Shown: positions 22,816 to 33,150 of the stretch, piece by piece
Layout of the letters: each line of letters begins with the position of its first letter
Numbering within the stretch: position 1 is the stretch's first letter
NCBI GenBank assembly: GCA_946811185.2
Contig: OX328098.1
Location: 22,949,084 to 23,013,083, forward strand
DNA: 64,000 nt
From: Hippopus hippopus
Lineage: Eukaryota; Mollusca; Bivalvia; Cardiida; Cardiidae
Reading direction: 5' to 3'
Program-made: the position numbers and the translations under genes
Notes under the pieces: generated by a model
The model's database searches: none
What the model was told of the DNA's origin: nothing
What the model saw: the letters and a program-made list of their open reading frames with translations, nothing else

Positions 22816-23124
22816 GTATTACCTTTTCCCACAGAGGATGCTATTTCTCTGGGATTTTTCAGTAGTCTACACGTAAATGATAATTATGCAGCAGCTAACT
22901 TTTTAAGTCATTGGTAGAGGAATATTCGTTTGTTTTACTCCCTTTTTTCCACTACAGTATATTCATAGTCTCTGTCAATTTTAACCTAATAGATCTATTA
23001 TTGTCATTCTTTTTACTGTTAATACTCTTTGTAGGAGAAACTGATTGAGTGATGTAGAAAATATTTTTTTAAGAAAAAGGAGATAATTTGTAAAAAGTCA
23101 ATGCGCCCGTTTTCATATTTTCGC
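22816..23124. other. Unassigned AT-rich stretch
   Basis: I see no gene or recognisable repeat in this interval between an M1 copy and the left edge of R1 copy 2. Confidence 0.4.
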
Positions 23125-23147
23125 AGGGTCGTTAGAAGTCGTTTATA

Positions 23148-24464
23148 TGAGGGTTAGTCAAAAATAACTGAGCCCTACCTCATAACTTTTTCATTATTTA
23201 ACACACGGTAATTATATTTGGCACAGTTATTGACCAATATCTCGTGCGTTGTTTGTGCGGGAAAAACTAACATTTCATGACGTCATATAAATGTGACGTC
23301 ATTTATGGTAACATCATGGAGGACGGTGCGTTCACGCTGACGCGCGAAGAACAGATTGCGTACATTAAGATTGAAGCCAGACGGGAAAAAAGCGCATCTG
23401 AAATTCTAAAAGCTCTTGAGGAAGTTGCTTCCGAGTCCATACTCGGGTACAGTACTATCAAGCGATTGGTGCGAGAATTTAATAATGGACGAACTGTCGT
23501 TAGCAACAAGCACCTATGTGGAAGGACTCTGTCAGCGACGAATGACGAAAATGTTGAAAATGTAGCAAAACTATTTGAGGCTGATAGAAGATACACATGT
23601 GATGAGATAGCATATGAGTTGGACATAAGTCACGGGTCGGCATATAACATTTTGACTGAACGTTTGCAAATGAGGAAGATCGCCGCTAGATGGGTACCCC
23701 ACATGCTCTCGGAAACGGAAAAACACCAATGTGTGAATATTGCCCGATCACTCCTACAAAGGTACGATGCAGAAGGTGGTGAAATGCTCAAAAGAATCGT
23801 TGCTATTGATGAAACTTGGATGCGGTCATTTGAACCTGAATCGAAGCAACAGAATAGCGAATGGCACACCAAAAACTCACCGAGACCGGTAAAATTCCGC
23901 CGAAGTCAGAACTGCCCCAAGTAGATGATGATATTTGCATATGATTACCGTGGCCTACTGACCTCACATAGGGTACCGACAGGTGAAACAGTCAACAAAG
24001 AGTACTACAAGATGTATCTTAGGACAATACTTCGTCCAGCATTACACCGAAAGCGCCCAGAGCTGATTGACTGCATGCCGCTCATTTTGCAAGACAATGT
24101 GTCACCCCACAAAAGTAACATTGTCACGGAGCTATTGGAGGGATATGGCTGGGAAGTGCTTGATCACCCCCCATATTCTCCAGATCTTTCTCCCCCCGGC
24201 TTTGATTTGTTCCCAAAGTTGAAAGAGCCCCTACGAGGAATCCGTTTTGATAGTTTAGATGAGTTAGAGTGTGCCGTGAACGGGGAGGTCCGACGAATCA
24301 ATTTCAGTTGCCTAGCAACAGGTATCTAGGCGTTGACGAGAAGATGGAATTCAGTCATTCGGTCCAAGGGAGATTACTTCGAGGGATGATGAACAAATAT
24401 GATGTCTGTTTAACTTATATAAAAAGTTATGAGGTAGGGATCAGTTATTTTTGACTAACCCTTG
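23148..24464 (+). mobile_element. mariner-type DNA transposon, inactive
   Basis: The terminal inverted repeats are about 42 bp with few mismatches (AGGGTTAGTCAAAAATAACT at the left and its complement at the right). It is flanked by the TA target dinucleotide (23146-23147 and 24465-24466; TATA on both sides). The size of 1,317 bp is normal for mariner. It encodes one damaged transposase and sits in the left edge of R1 copy 2. Confidence 0.95.
23316..24454 (+). pseudogene. mariner transposase, broken and missing its third catalytic Asp
   Basis: This is a DDE/D transposase of the Tc1/mariner superfamily that would cut and paste the element. The start MEDGAFTLTREEQ at 23316 is chosen because mariner proteins of this group begin this way; an upstream in-frame ATG at 23277 adds 13 residues. 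Visible are an N-terminal helix-turn-helix (YSTIKRLVREFNNGR), WVPHML, catalytic D1 in AIDETW and D2 in LQDNVSPHKSN. In the third motif, YSPDLSPPGFDLFPKLKEP, the residue at the usual Asp (34 after D2) is Gly. A TAG at 23922-23924 splits the protein, and a frame change near 24320-24330 moves the C terminus (YLGVDEKMEFS) to another frame. Confidence 0.93.
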
Positions 24465-25573
24465 TATACAGTCACCGGTTAAATTTGTTATTTAAATCTT
24501 TACCAAAAGACAAATTCTCAGACTTGTTCTATTTGAAGTCATTTAAAAAAAAAATAAAAATGTGACTCAAACGATGGAATTTGTCATTTAAAATGTAAAA
24601 AAAACATTGCAAGAAAAGGAGAAAATGTTGCTAACCAGCATTTAAACCTTTTTCTTCAATGTTTTCAAAAGCATTCTCTATGATGTGATAGGTCAAAGAC
24701 CGGTTTGATAATGGCAAGGAAACATGAATTTGTGAGCTGTCGCCAGAAAATACTTTTAATACGGCATTTATATCTAAAGGCTGAAGAGTGGAAAAAATAG
24801 CAAACGTACATTTTCTGATTTAAAATCTTAATCTTAGTGATTGTAAATCCATGGAAATAATGTCATAAATATCAAATTCTGGTCTTTTATTGGACCTATA
24901 AGATACACAATAAAATATCTTAGGGATTCTGTCATGATCAAACAATCCGGGTATAAATTCCAGTTTATAATCATGTGGATACATGTATATCATAAACATA
25001 GCAGGGGGTCCGTTTGTCAATGTAACGTTACGTAACACGGCAAAGATACCCGGGTGGCTCATCTAACAGTTAGATTCGGCCATCATCGGCAAAATCCGAG
25101 CAATCACGGAAAAAGAAAAAAATAGGATAGGGGCATTAAAAAACTGTAAAAAGGACCAAAAGTTTATTTTTTTACACGACTCAAACTTATACCAGTTGAA
25201 AGAGCAATGAATAAGCTTTATGACTTCACTTGAGATAATTTTGACTTTTCAACATAAAGAAAGAAAATTAAACAAATATGTCAGTTTTTAACTTTGGAAA
25301 ATGTATTTTTCCTCTTTATTCTATATAAACCATACCTGCAATTTTAAAGTTAAAGAAAGACCAAACGTTTCTTTTACAAAATTTATGAAACTTAGTTCAT
25401 TTGAAAGAGAATAAATTGAATTTTCTTACCTCACTTGAGATAATTTTCAATTCTGAAAATTGATGAAGTTATAAGCGTTTATCTACCCAGGCCCTTCATA
25501 ATTCTATATAAAAAAAATACAGGTAAAATAGGCAGATATCGATTTTTACATGTCCGCCAAAGTTGGCTATGGT

Positions 25574-26066
25574 CACACGTACGACAATCTTTCGCACAAG
25601 TACCTGATTGGTCAAAAGTGACAAAAATTATCTACCGATCGGATGATTACTTAAAAATCATTATCAGTTTAATGAGTACAGATTATCAGTGTTGTCAAAA
25701 TAAGCCAATTGGCGATCGAAATCATCGCTTAAAATCGCGTTTGGATTGGTTAGTTTTGCCGTCGATGTGAGTTTTTTATTTGACCGCTTGGTTTTTTGTT
25801 TATATTCCTTTAGATTCCGTTAGGATCCTTGAATTTTTAAGATGTTTTATAATAAATGCAAGCTTATCAAGAAACCTCCTTTACACGTCGTGTCCTTAAA
25901 AACATTCGGAAAAACCAGTCTAAAAATAGATGTTGCTTGTATCACAATCGCAACGTCTTGTAAACTACTAAGTCATTGTGACGCTCTTTAAAATCAAATT
26001 GCTTTTGTCAAGCGTCCAGTTGTCGTGGTTACGGCCGATAATTGTCTTGAGTTTTCGCGGGATAAA
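25574..26066. promoter_or_regulatory. Repeat-poor region upstream of a candidate first exon
   Basis: This stretch carries several CCAAT/ATTGG words (CTGATTGGTC near 25606, CCAATTGGCG near 25707, GGATTGGTTAG near 25743). It lies directly upstream of the candidate coding exon at 26067. A promoter is only an inference; no TATA box or start site is evident. Confidence 0.25.
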
Positions 26067-26202
26067 ATGGAGCGTTCTCCCAATAAGAACAATAACGGTA
26101 ACTCTGCATGGACTGTAACTGGACAAATCGGCCCATACTCATTTCGACCCACAACAAAATCGGCGCGTACTGCTTTCGGCATACAATTTCATGGAAACAA
26201 TG
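26067..26202 (+). CDS. Candidate first coding exon of an unknown gene
   Basis: An ATG in a fair context (ATAAAATGG) opens 45 codons, MERSPNKNNNGNS through AWTVTGQIGPYSFRP to FGIQFHGNN, and runs into a consensus-like donor (AATG, then GTATGATT at 26203). Codon usage looks balanced and the segment is outside any repeat I can see. An exon ending in phase 1 would need a downstream exon across the satellite array, and I find none in the window. No domain is recognised. It could equally be a chance open frame; the reverse strand is also open across it. Confidence 0.25.
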
Positions 26203-27597
26203 GTATGATTACTATTTCTGCATATTATTTGTCAAGCTGTACGCTAAGGTTGTAAGCCCGCAGTTAAATACAAAATCTAGGATTATTTTGTTTAATTTAG
26301 TCTGAAAGTGTGTGTCCGAGTGGGGGGGGGGGGAATACATAGGTATTACGACACTTGCCCATATCGCCCATAACTACCCATAAAGTGCAAATTTTGTAGT
26401 AGTTATCGTATTTAAGTCTGCCTAGAAGCTTCAGAGGGACAAAACCTTCTGTCATAGGTATGTTTATTACTACTATTATTATTTCTATCTGTGATGCAAC
26501 ATTACAAATAATTGAATTGACCCTCTAAGGCTTCTATATGCAGATTATATCACTTACCATAATAGCCCAAAATTCACAATACAGCCTGTCACTGGAAAAT
26601 CACTTTTTCTTACTGTCAGTGATGCAATATTAAAATACATAGATTGGCATAAAACAATCTCCGGTAGGACTTTTTCAGAGGAGTACTGACATCTACCCTT
26701 ATAGCCCAATATTAACTGTAGTTTGCATGGTTAAGTATTAGAATAAAGTTAAGTGAGGCATTACCACTTGACAAATTGTTGCATGGTTAATCAAAACAAT
26801 AAGCTTCAGTTGGGCAGTACCTTGAGACGCAAGAAATTTTGTTTTCTATTGCTTTATTTTTCTTTCCCCATACAACATGACAAATATGACGTTATAATTG
26901 AACGACCCTCTGGAGCCCCTTTATTGGTATTGTGACACCTTAGCCTACAGGCTATTATTTACAATGGTTACCAGGGATAATAAAAACAATAAGATTCAGT
27001 GGGGAAGTACCAACAGGTACAATTTTTTTTTTTTTTTTTTTTTTGCCCTGAAAGGAATATTTACATATTTAACGTAATTATTGACCAACCCCTCTGGGGT
27101 CCGTTCTTTTGGATTGTGACACCTACCCCTGTAGCCCATTATGCACAGTTGATATTAGGGATAATAAAAACAATAAGCTTCAGTGGGGCAGTACCACCAG
27201 GCACTAGAATTTGTTATGTTTTTATGTCGATGAGGAAAAATTACTAATACATGTGTAAGGTAATCATTGACCGACCACTCTAGGGCCCCTTCATTAGGAT
27301 TATGACACATTACCATATAGCTTATGATTTACACTGTTCAAATATCAGGGACAGTAAAAAACAATAAGCTTCAGTGGGGCAGTACCACCAGACACAATAT
27401 TTTTTTCTTCTCTTTCAATCCCTGTGGTAAAATCACAAATAAAACGTAAATATTGACCAACCCCTCTGAAGCCCCTTTTAAGGGATTGTGACACCTACCC
27501 ATACAGTTTTTTATTTACAGTGTATATCAGGGATAAGAAATATAATAGGCTTCAGTGGGGCAGTACCACCAGACACAGGATTTTTTTTTTTTTTTTG

Positions 27598-28715
27598 TTA
27601 GCTCCACTGGCCGAAGGCCAGAGAGCTATTGTCATGGCGTTGTGTCCGTCGTGCGTCCGTCCGTCCATCCGTCCGTCCGTCCGTTCGTCCGTGCGTGCGT
27701 CCGTAAACTTTTTCTTTTAAAAAACTTCTCCTCAGAAACTATTGACTGGATTTTTACCAAATTTCACAGGAATATTCCTTTGGTGGTCCTCTTTCAAATT
27801 CCTTCAAATAATTGTGTTCCATGAAGAATTCTGGTTGCCATGGCAACCAAAGTAAAAAACCTAATAATCTTCTCCTCCCAAACCGCTATTTGGATAGCAT
27901 TATTATTTTGCAGGAATGTTCCTTAGATACAGGTTTACAGAATTCCTTAAAAAAAAAAAAGATCTGTCAAAAAACATGGCTTTTATGGGAGACTCATTTT
28001 CCTTTTATGGTATAAAGTAAAATCTTTGAAAAAATTCTTCTCTAAAACTATTCATTGGATTTCATTGTTGTTTTGCAGGTAAGTTCCTATGGTGGTTGTC
28101 TACCAAATTGTTTCTTCAGTGAGCTAGCGAGCTATTGTCATGGCGTTGTGTCCGTCGTGCGTCCGTCTGTCCGTTCGTTCGTCCGTGCGTGCGTCCGTAA
28201 ACTTTTTCTTTAAAAAACTTCTCCTCAGAAACTATTGACTGGATTTTTACCAAATTTCACAGGAATGTTCCTTTAGTGGTCCTCTTTCAAATTCCTTCAA
28301 ATAATTGTGTTCCATGAAGAATTCTGGTTGCCATGGCAACCAAAGTAAAAAACCTTTAAAAATCTTCTCCGCCCAAACCGCTATTTGGATAGCATTATTA
28401 TTTTGCAGGAATGTTCCTTAGATACAGGTTTACAGAATTCCTTAAAAAAAAAAAGATCTGTCAAAAAACATGGCTTTTATGGGAGACTCATTTTCCTTTT
28501 ATGGTATAAAGTAAAATCTTTGAAAAAATTCTTCTCTAAAACTATTCATTGGATTTCATTGTTGTTTTGCAGGTAAGTTCCTATGGTGGTTGTCTACCAA
28601 ATTGTTTCTTCAGTGAGCTAAAATGCAGGATTGAATGATAATTGTTAAAAACTTCCTTTCGCCATTATAGAAATATCAGGCCTGTGGAGCGATACAGGCG
28701 CTCAAGCGCCTCTAG
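27598..28715 (+). mobile_element. H element 1 (HINE/Helentron-like), inserted in satellite
   Basis: The 5' end is TTAGCTCCACTGGCC with a small hairpin (CTGGCCGAAGGCCAG). The interior starts with GTCC/GTGC microsatellite, and the 3' end carries TGTGGAGCGATACAGG, the hairpin GGCGCTCAAGCGCC and a terminal TCTAG. It lies in the poly-T of a satellite monomer, which resumes right after it. An end hairpin, subterminal inverted repeats and T/T flanks are features described for Helentron-derived non-autonomous elements; the assignment is inference. About 490-500 bp are tandemly duplicated within it. Confidence 0.75.
27623..28620 (+). repeat. Two-unit internal tandem duplication in H element 1
   Basis: Units begin at GAGCTATTGTCATGGCGTTG (27623 and 28129) and each ends in TTGTTTCTTCAGTGAGCTA. 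They are nearly identical and differ mainly in the number of GTCC repeats and the length of a poly-A run, so the duplication is recent or is an assembly effect. Confidence 0.85.
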
Positions 28716-29269
28716 TTTTTCTTCTCTTTCTATCCCTGTGGTAAAATCACAAAAAAAACGTAATTATTGACCAACCCCTCTGCAGCCCTTTAAGGGATTG
28801 TGACACCTACCCATACTGCTTTTTATATACAGAGCCTATCAGGGATAACAAAAACAATAAGCTTCAGTGGGGCAGTACCATTAGACACAAGATTTTTTTC
28901 TTTTGTTTTGGTCTTTAGCTGAGGCAAATTACAAATTTAACGTACTTATTGACCAGCCCCTACACTGCCCCTTCATTAGGATTGTGACACCTACCCCTAT
29001 ACCCCAATATTTACAGTGGATATTAGAGATAATAAAAGCAATAACACTGAGTGGGGCAGTACCACCAAACACAGGATTTTTCTTAAATTTCTTTTATCCT
29101 TGAGTAAAAATAACAAATTTGATGTTTTTATTGACTGACCCCTATGGGGCCCATTTATTGGGATTGTGACACCTACCCCTGTAGTCCATTATGTACAGTG
29201 GATATTGAGGATAATAAAAACAGTAAGCTTCAGTGGGGCAGTACCACCAGACACAAGTTTTTTTTTTTT

Positions 29270-29783
29270 CTAGGAGCATCTTATCTCATTGGAGACAGGA
29301 CCTCTTTAATGGGAGTATACTGATCCCATTGGAGGCTCCACACTTAACCAGTTTTAACACTCATTTTCAAGGAAAAGTAATATTTACAGTATTACCTTTT
29401 TAATCTAAAACTTTTGAGTAGGCAGAGAATGCCCAGCCACTCAATATCATATTTTATACACATTATAAATGACACATATTTCTTCTTCATTTAAAGACTT
29501 CTTACTATCAATCCAACATTTTGTTCAAACCTTTTTATCACATTCTTAACTCTGTCATTTAAAACTTTTGAGTTGATAGGGATTGCCCTGTCACTCAATA
29601 AAGTCCTTTATACATGTTAAGATCACACATAATCTTTCTTTATTCAACTCTTTTACTATTATAAATGTATTCAAACCTTTTTCAATATAACATCCCACCT
29701 TTACTATCTTTTAACACAGATATGCGCGCTAAATGACCAAATCTGTTCATGCGCCATAAAACAACATTCATTCATTCATTCAT
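29270..29783 (+). mobile_element. LINE fragment F, 5'-truncated 3' UTR copy
   Basis: This is 514 bp of LINE 3' UTR beginning CTAGGAGCATCTTATC and ending in an ATTC tail, nearly identical to the 3' UTR of copy C. It sits between poly-T runs of a satellite monomer, which may be the duplicated target. Short 5'-truncated inserts are the usual product of incomplete target-primed reverse transcription. Confidence 0.93.
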
Positions 29784-30678
29784 TTTTTTTTCTTCCCTTT
29801 CTATCCCTGTGGTAAAATCACAAATAAAACATAATTATTGACCGACCTCTCTGCAGCTCCTTTTAAGAGATTGTTACACCTACCCATACAGCTTTTTATT
29901 TACAGTGCATATCAGGGGTGATAAAAACAATAAGCTTCATTGGGGCACTACCACCAGACCCAAGAATTTTTTCTTCTCTTTTTATTCCTGCGGTAAAATA
30001 ACAAAAAAACAACGTAATTATTGACCGACCCCACTGCAGCGCCTTTTAAGGGATTATGACACCTACCCATTTAGCTTTTTATTTACAGTGTATATCAAGG
30101 ATAATAAAAATAATAGGCTTCACTGGGGCAGTACCACTAGACACAAGATTTTTATTTTTTTCCTGAGGCAAAATTTTAATTTAACGTACTTACTGACCAG
30201 CCCCTCTAGGGCCCCTTCAATGGGATTGTGACACCTACCCCTATACCCTATTATTAACAGTGGGTATCAGGGATAATAAAAGCAATAAGATTGAGTGGGG
30301 CAGTACCACCAGACACAGGAATTTTCTTAAATTTCTTTTATCTTTCAGAAAAAAAATACCACATTTGATTGTATTATTGAGTGACCCGTCTGGGGCCCAT
30401 TTATTTGGATTGTGACACCTACCCTAGTAGTGCATTATGTACGGTGGATATTGGGAATAATAAAAACAATAAGCTTCAGTGGGGCCATACCACCAGACCC
30501 AAGAATTTTTTCTTCTCTTTTCATTCCTGCGGTAAAATCACAGAAAACGTCATTATTGACCGACCCCTCTGCAGCCCCTTTTAAGGGATTGTGACACCTA
30601 CCTATACAGCTTTTTATTTACAGTGCATATCAAGGATAATAAGAATTATAAGCCTCATTGGGGCAGTACTACCAGACA

Positions 30679-30712
<34 letters not shown>

Positions 30713-31563
30713 TTTTTGTTTTTCCGGAGGCAAAATTACAAATTTCATGTTCTTATTGACCAGCCCCTCTAGGGCCCCTTCAATGGGATTGTGACACCTA
30801 CCCCTATATCCCATTATTTACAGTGGATATCAGGGATAACAAAAGCAATAAGATTGAGTCGGGCATTACCACCAGACACAGGATTTTTCTTAAATTTCTT
30901 TTATCCTTCAGACAAAAGTAACAAATTTGATGGTATTTACCCCCAGCTGGGCGGGGGGATAGAAATAGCTCAGCTGTCGCACTACAGTAGGGGTAAGACC
31001 CCCCCACTGTGCCTGCCTGTTTGCCGTGGGCTGCAACTCGTGTCGTTCGATGACGGGATCCTGGTGGTTGAGTGGATTCAGAGCTCGGCCCTTTGATAGC
31101 TCTGTTTTCGCAACACACCACTTTGGCCCTGAACTGAACTAAACGAGAGGTCAGGAAGGCCCGTCCTGATCAATCGGCTGGTCATGCCTTGCCCTAGGGC
31201 ATCTAATATTCTTATTTTTACATCCTTCTCTCAATTGAATTTACCATCTTCTCCATATCTAATCCACATATCACAACTTTTTCAGATGTTATATTTCTTG
31301 TTCAGCCCTAGAAGGCGGTGGCTCATGGGTCAATCGGGTGAAAGTTTTTTGGTATTTGGCTGACATTTGTAACCTTTCAATGATTGTCTAAGCTTGGTAG
31401 GACTTTCTGCGAGAATGCATCTGTCCAGTCTAGCCCTTTCATACCGAGTATACCACTGATGTATCCCTGTCATGGTCTGCGAATGGGTTTTCCCCGGACC
31501 ATGTCCCCTTGTTGGGCTCCGTGGCGGGTGGGGAGCATCGGTGGTGAAACTTTTAACACAAAC

Positions 31564-33078
31564 ATGGCGTCCCAAAAAAAGGCCAAGCTCAATGAAAGCA
31601 AGCGCCCTCTTTCAGATAGCGAATCTGAAACGGAACCTTCTATTTCTACTTCTTCTTTTCACTGTCCACACTTTATTGTTATCCAGTCCCAAGATCCTAC
31701 AAAACCTGTCACAAAACTCTCTCCTTTTATAATAGAAAAACAAATATCTAGCATCCTTGGAACTCCAAAATCTGTTAAAAAACTGAAAGACCAGACCCTC
31801 CTAGTTGAATGTCTCACTAATCAACAAGCACTGAATCTTTTAAAAAACACAAAATTCTTTGACATGGACGTTAAAATTTTCCCACATCCTTCACTCAATT
31901 CTTGCAAAGGAGTAATTAGATGCAAAGAGCTTACATACTGCAACTCCTTACAAGAAATTAAAGACAACCTAAAACAACAAGGTGTATCCGATGTTCAGCG
32001 GATTTCTGTACGCAGAGATGGAGAACAGAGACTTACAAACACATACATTTTAACATTTTCTTCACCTGTTCTTCCAACCTCTATCAAGATAGGCTTCCAA
32101 GTAGTAAAAGTAGATGTGTATGTGCCAAACCCCTTGCGATGTTTTAAATGCCAGCGGTACGGCCATCACATCAGTAAATGTCCAAATCAAGAAACATGCT
32201 CTAAATGTGCTCATCAAGGACCTGACCATGAAAGTACTACTTGTTCAAATCCTCCTCTTTGCATTAATTGTAAGTCTCAACACTCTACTTTTTCAAGAGA
32301 GTGTCCTGTATGGAGGGAAGAAAAAGAAATCCTTTCCATTAAATATAACAATAATGTTAGCTTTCCAGAAGCAAGGAAAATATTTGAACAACGCAAGAAA
32401 ACCTCTTCTAGTCCTAGTTATGCAGGTGTTGTTGGCTCGTCAACTGAAAAGGACGACTGCAGCACTTGTAAAATTCTTGCGAAAGTTCTACTTCAAAAAT
32501 TTCCTGATGTAGCTTCTGAGCTGAAAGAACTTCTCCCTCCATCCACCTTGTCCAAACTAATTCCTGACTCTCCATCTGCATCTAAAACAAACACAACCTC
32601 TTCTGCATCCTCAAAACCCACAAACTCTCAAAGTAGTTCTTCAAAAAAAACTTCAAAGCCATCTACCTCTTCGCAAAATATCTCTTCACAGAAAACTTCA
32701 AAGCCATCTCCCCCTTCACAACAGCCTCCAAAGAAACCCCAACCTCCATCTTCACAGTCTACAACCAAATCTAACGTCTCATCTAAAGACAACAAACCTA
32801 ATCATACACCCCGACCTCCTAAGAGGTCTTCTTTCAAATCTAGACCACAACCCAGAGATACCCAAGGATCTTGTGAAATCACTGTCAAAGTAAATGATCC
32901 TGTCCCTACCTCCAACAGATTTTCGGAGCTAGAGGACATGGATGCAGATGCTGAGAATCTGGAAGGTGAGGCTTCAGATTCAGAAGCCTCTATTTGGTCC
33001 ATTTCCAAAGATCCTTGGAACAAGGACGCTGACACTTGGCACTCGTCCAAACCCGAGACAACTGTAATGAAATCTTAA
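31564..33078 (+). CDS. LINE copy D ORF1, intact zinc-knuckle protein (504 aa)
   Basis: This has the same presumed role as ORF1 of copy C. The start ATGGCGTCCCAAAAAAAG at 31564 sits where B and C start; the frame happens to stay open upstream to 31384, but that part is 5' UTR in the other copies. The N-terminal half (NESKRPLSDSESETE, KLSPFIIEKQISSILGTP) differs clearly from B and C. Three zinc knuckles begin near residue 193 (CFKCQRYGHHISKC, CSKC..H..C, CINC..H..C). The Ser/Pro/Lys-rich C-terminal tail from about 32640 is almost identical to that of copy B, which marks a mosaic joint. The stop at 33078 lies 15 bp before the ORF2-frame ATG at 33094. Confidence 0.9.
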   Translation: MASQKKAKLNESKRPLSDSESETEPSISTSSFHCPHFIVIQSQDPTKPVTKLSPFIIEKQISSILGTPKSVKKLKDQTLLVECLTNQQALNLLKNTKFFDMDVKIFPHPSLNSCKGVIRCKELTYCNSLQEIKDNLKQQGVSDVQRISVRRDGEQRLTNTYILTFSSPVLPTSIKIGFQVVKVDVYVPNPLRCFKCQRYGHHISKCPNQETCSKCAHQGPDHESTTCSNPPLCINCKSQHSTFSRECPVWREEKEILSIKYNNNVSFPEARKIFEQRKKTSSSPSYAGVVGSSTEKDDCSTCKILAKVLLQKFPDVASELKELLPPSTLSKLIPDSPSASKTNTTSSASSKPTNSQSSSSKKTSKPSTSSQNISSQKTSKPSPPSQQPPKKPQPPSSQSTTKSNVSSKDNKPNHTPRPPKRSSFKSRPQPRDTQGSCEITVKVNDPVPTSNRFSELEDMDADAENLEGEASDSEASIWSISKDPWNKDADTWHSSKPETTVMKS

Positions 33079-33150
33079 CCAACCTATTTTAAAATGCATT
33101 GGTTTACGGCCTATTTTTTTACTTTAGCTTTTATACTTTCCTCATGCACT

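Larger units (their letters stand above)
23125..25573. repeat. Dispersed repeat R1, copy 2, split by a mariner
   Basis: The left edge is AGGGTCGTTAGAAGTCG; the mariner occupies 23148-24464, and the repeat resumes with GGTTAAATTTGTTATTT and runs to GCCAAAGTTGGCTATGG. It is collinear with 19135-20237 and in the same orientation. No frame is conserved. Confidence 0.75.

Noticed and set aside
23303..23872. Reverse-strand open frames under the mariner transposase
   Set aside because: They mirror a recognised transposase on the plus strand and have no domain.
31384..31563. Longer N terminus for ORF1 of LINE copy D
   Set aside because: The frame is open, but the same region is 5' UTR in copies B and C and the ATG at 31564 aligns with their starts.
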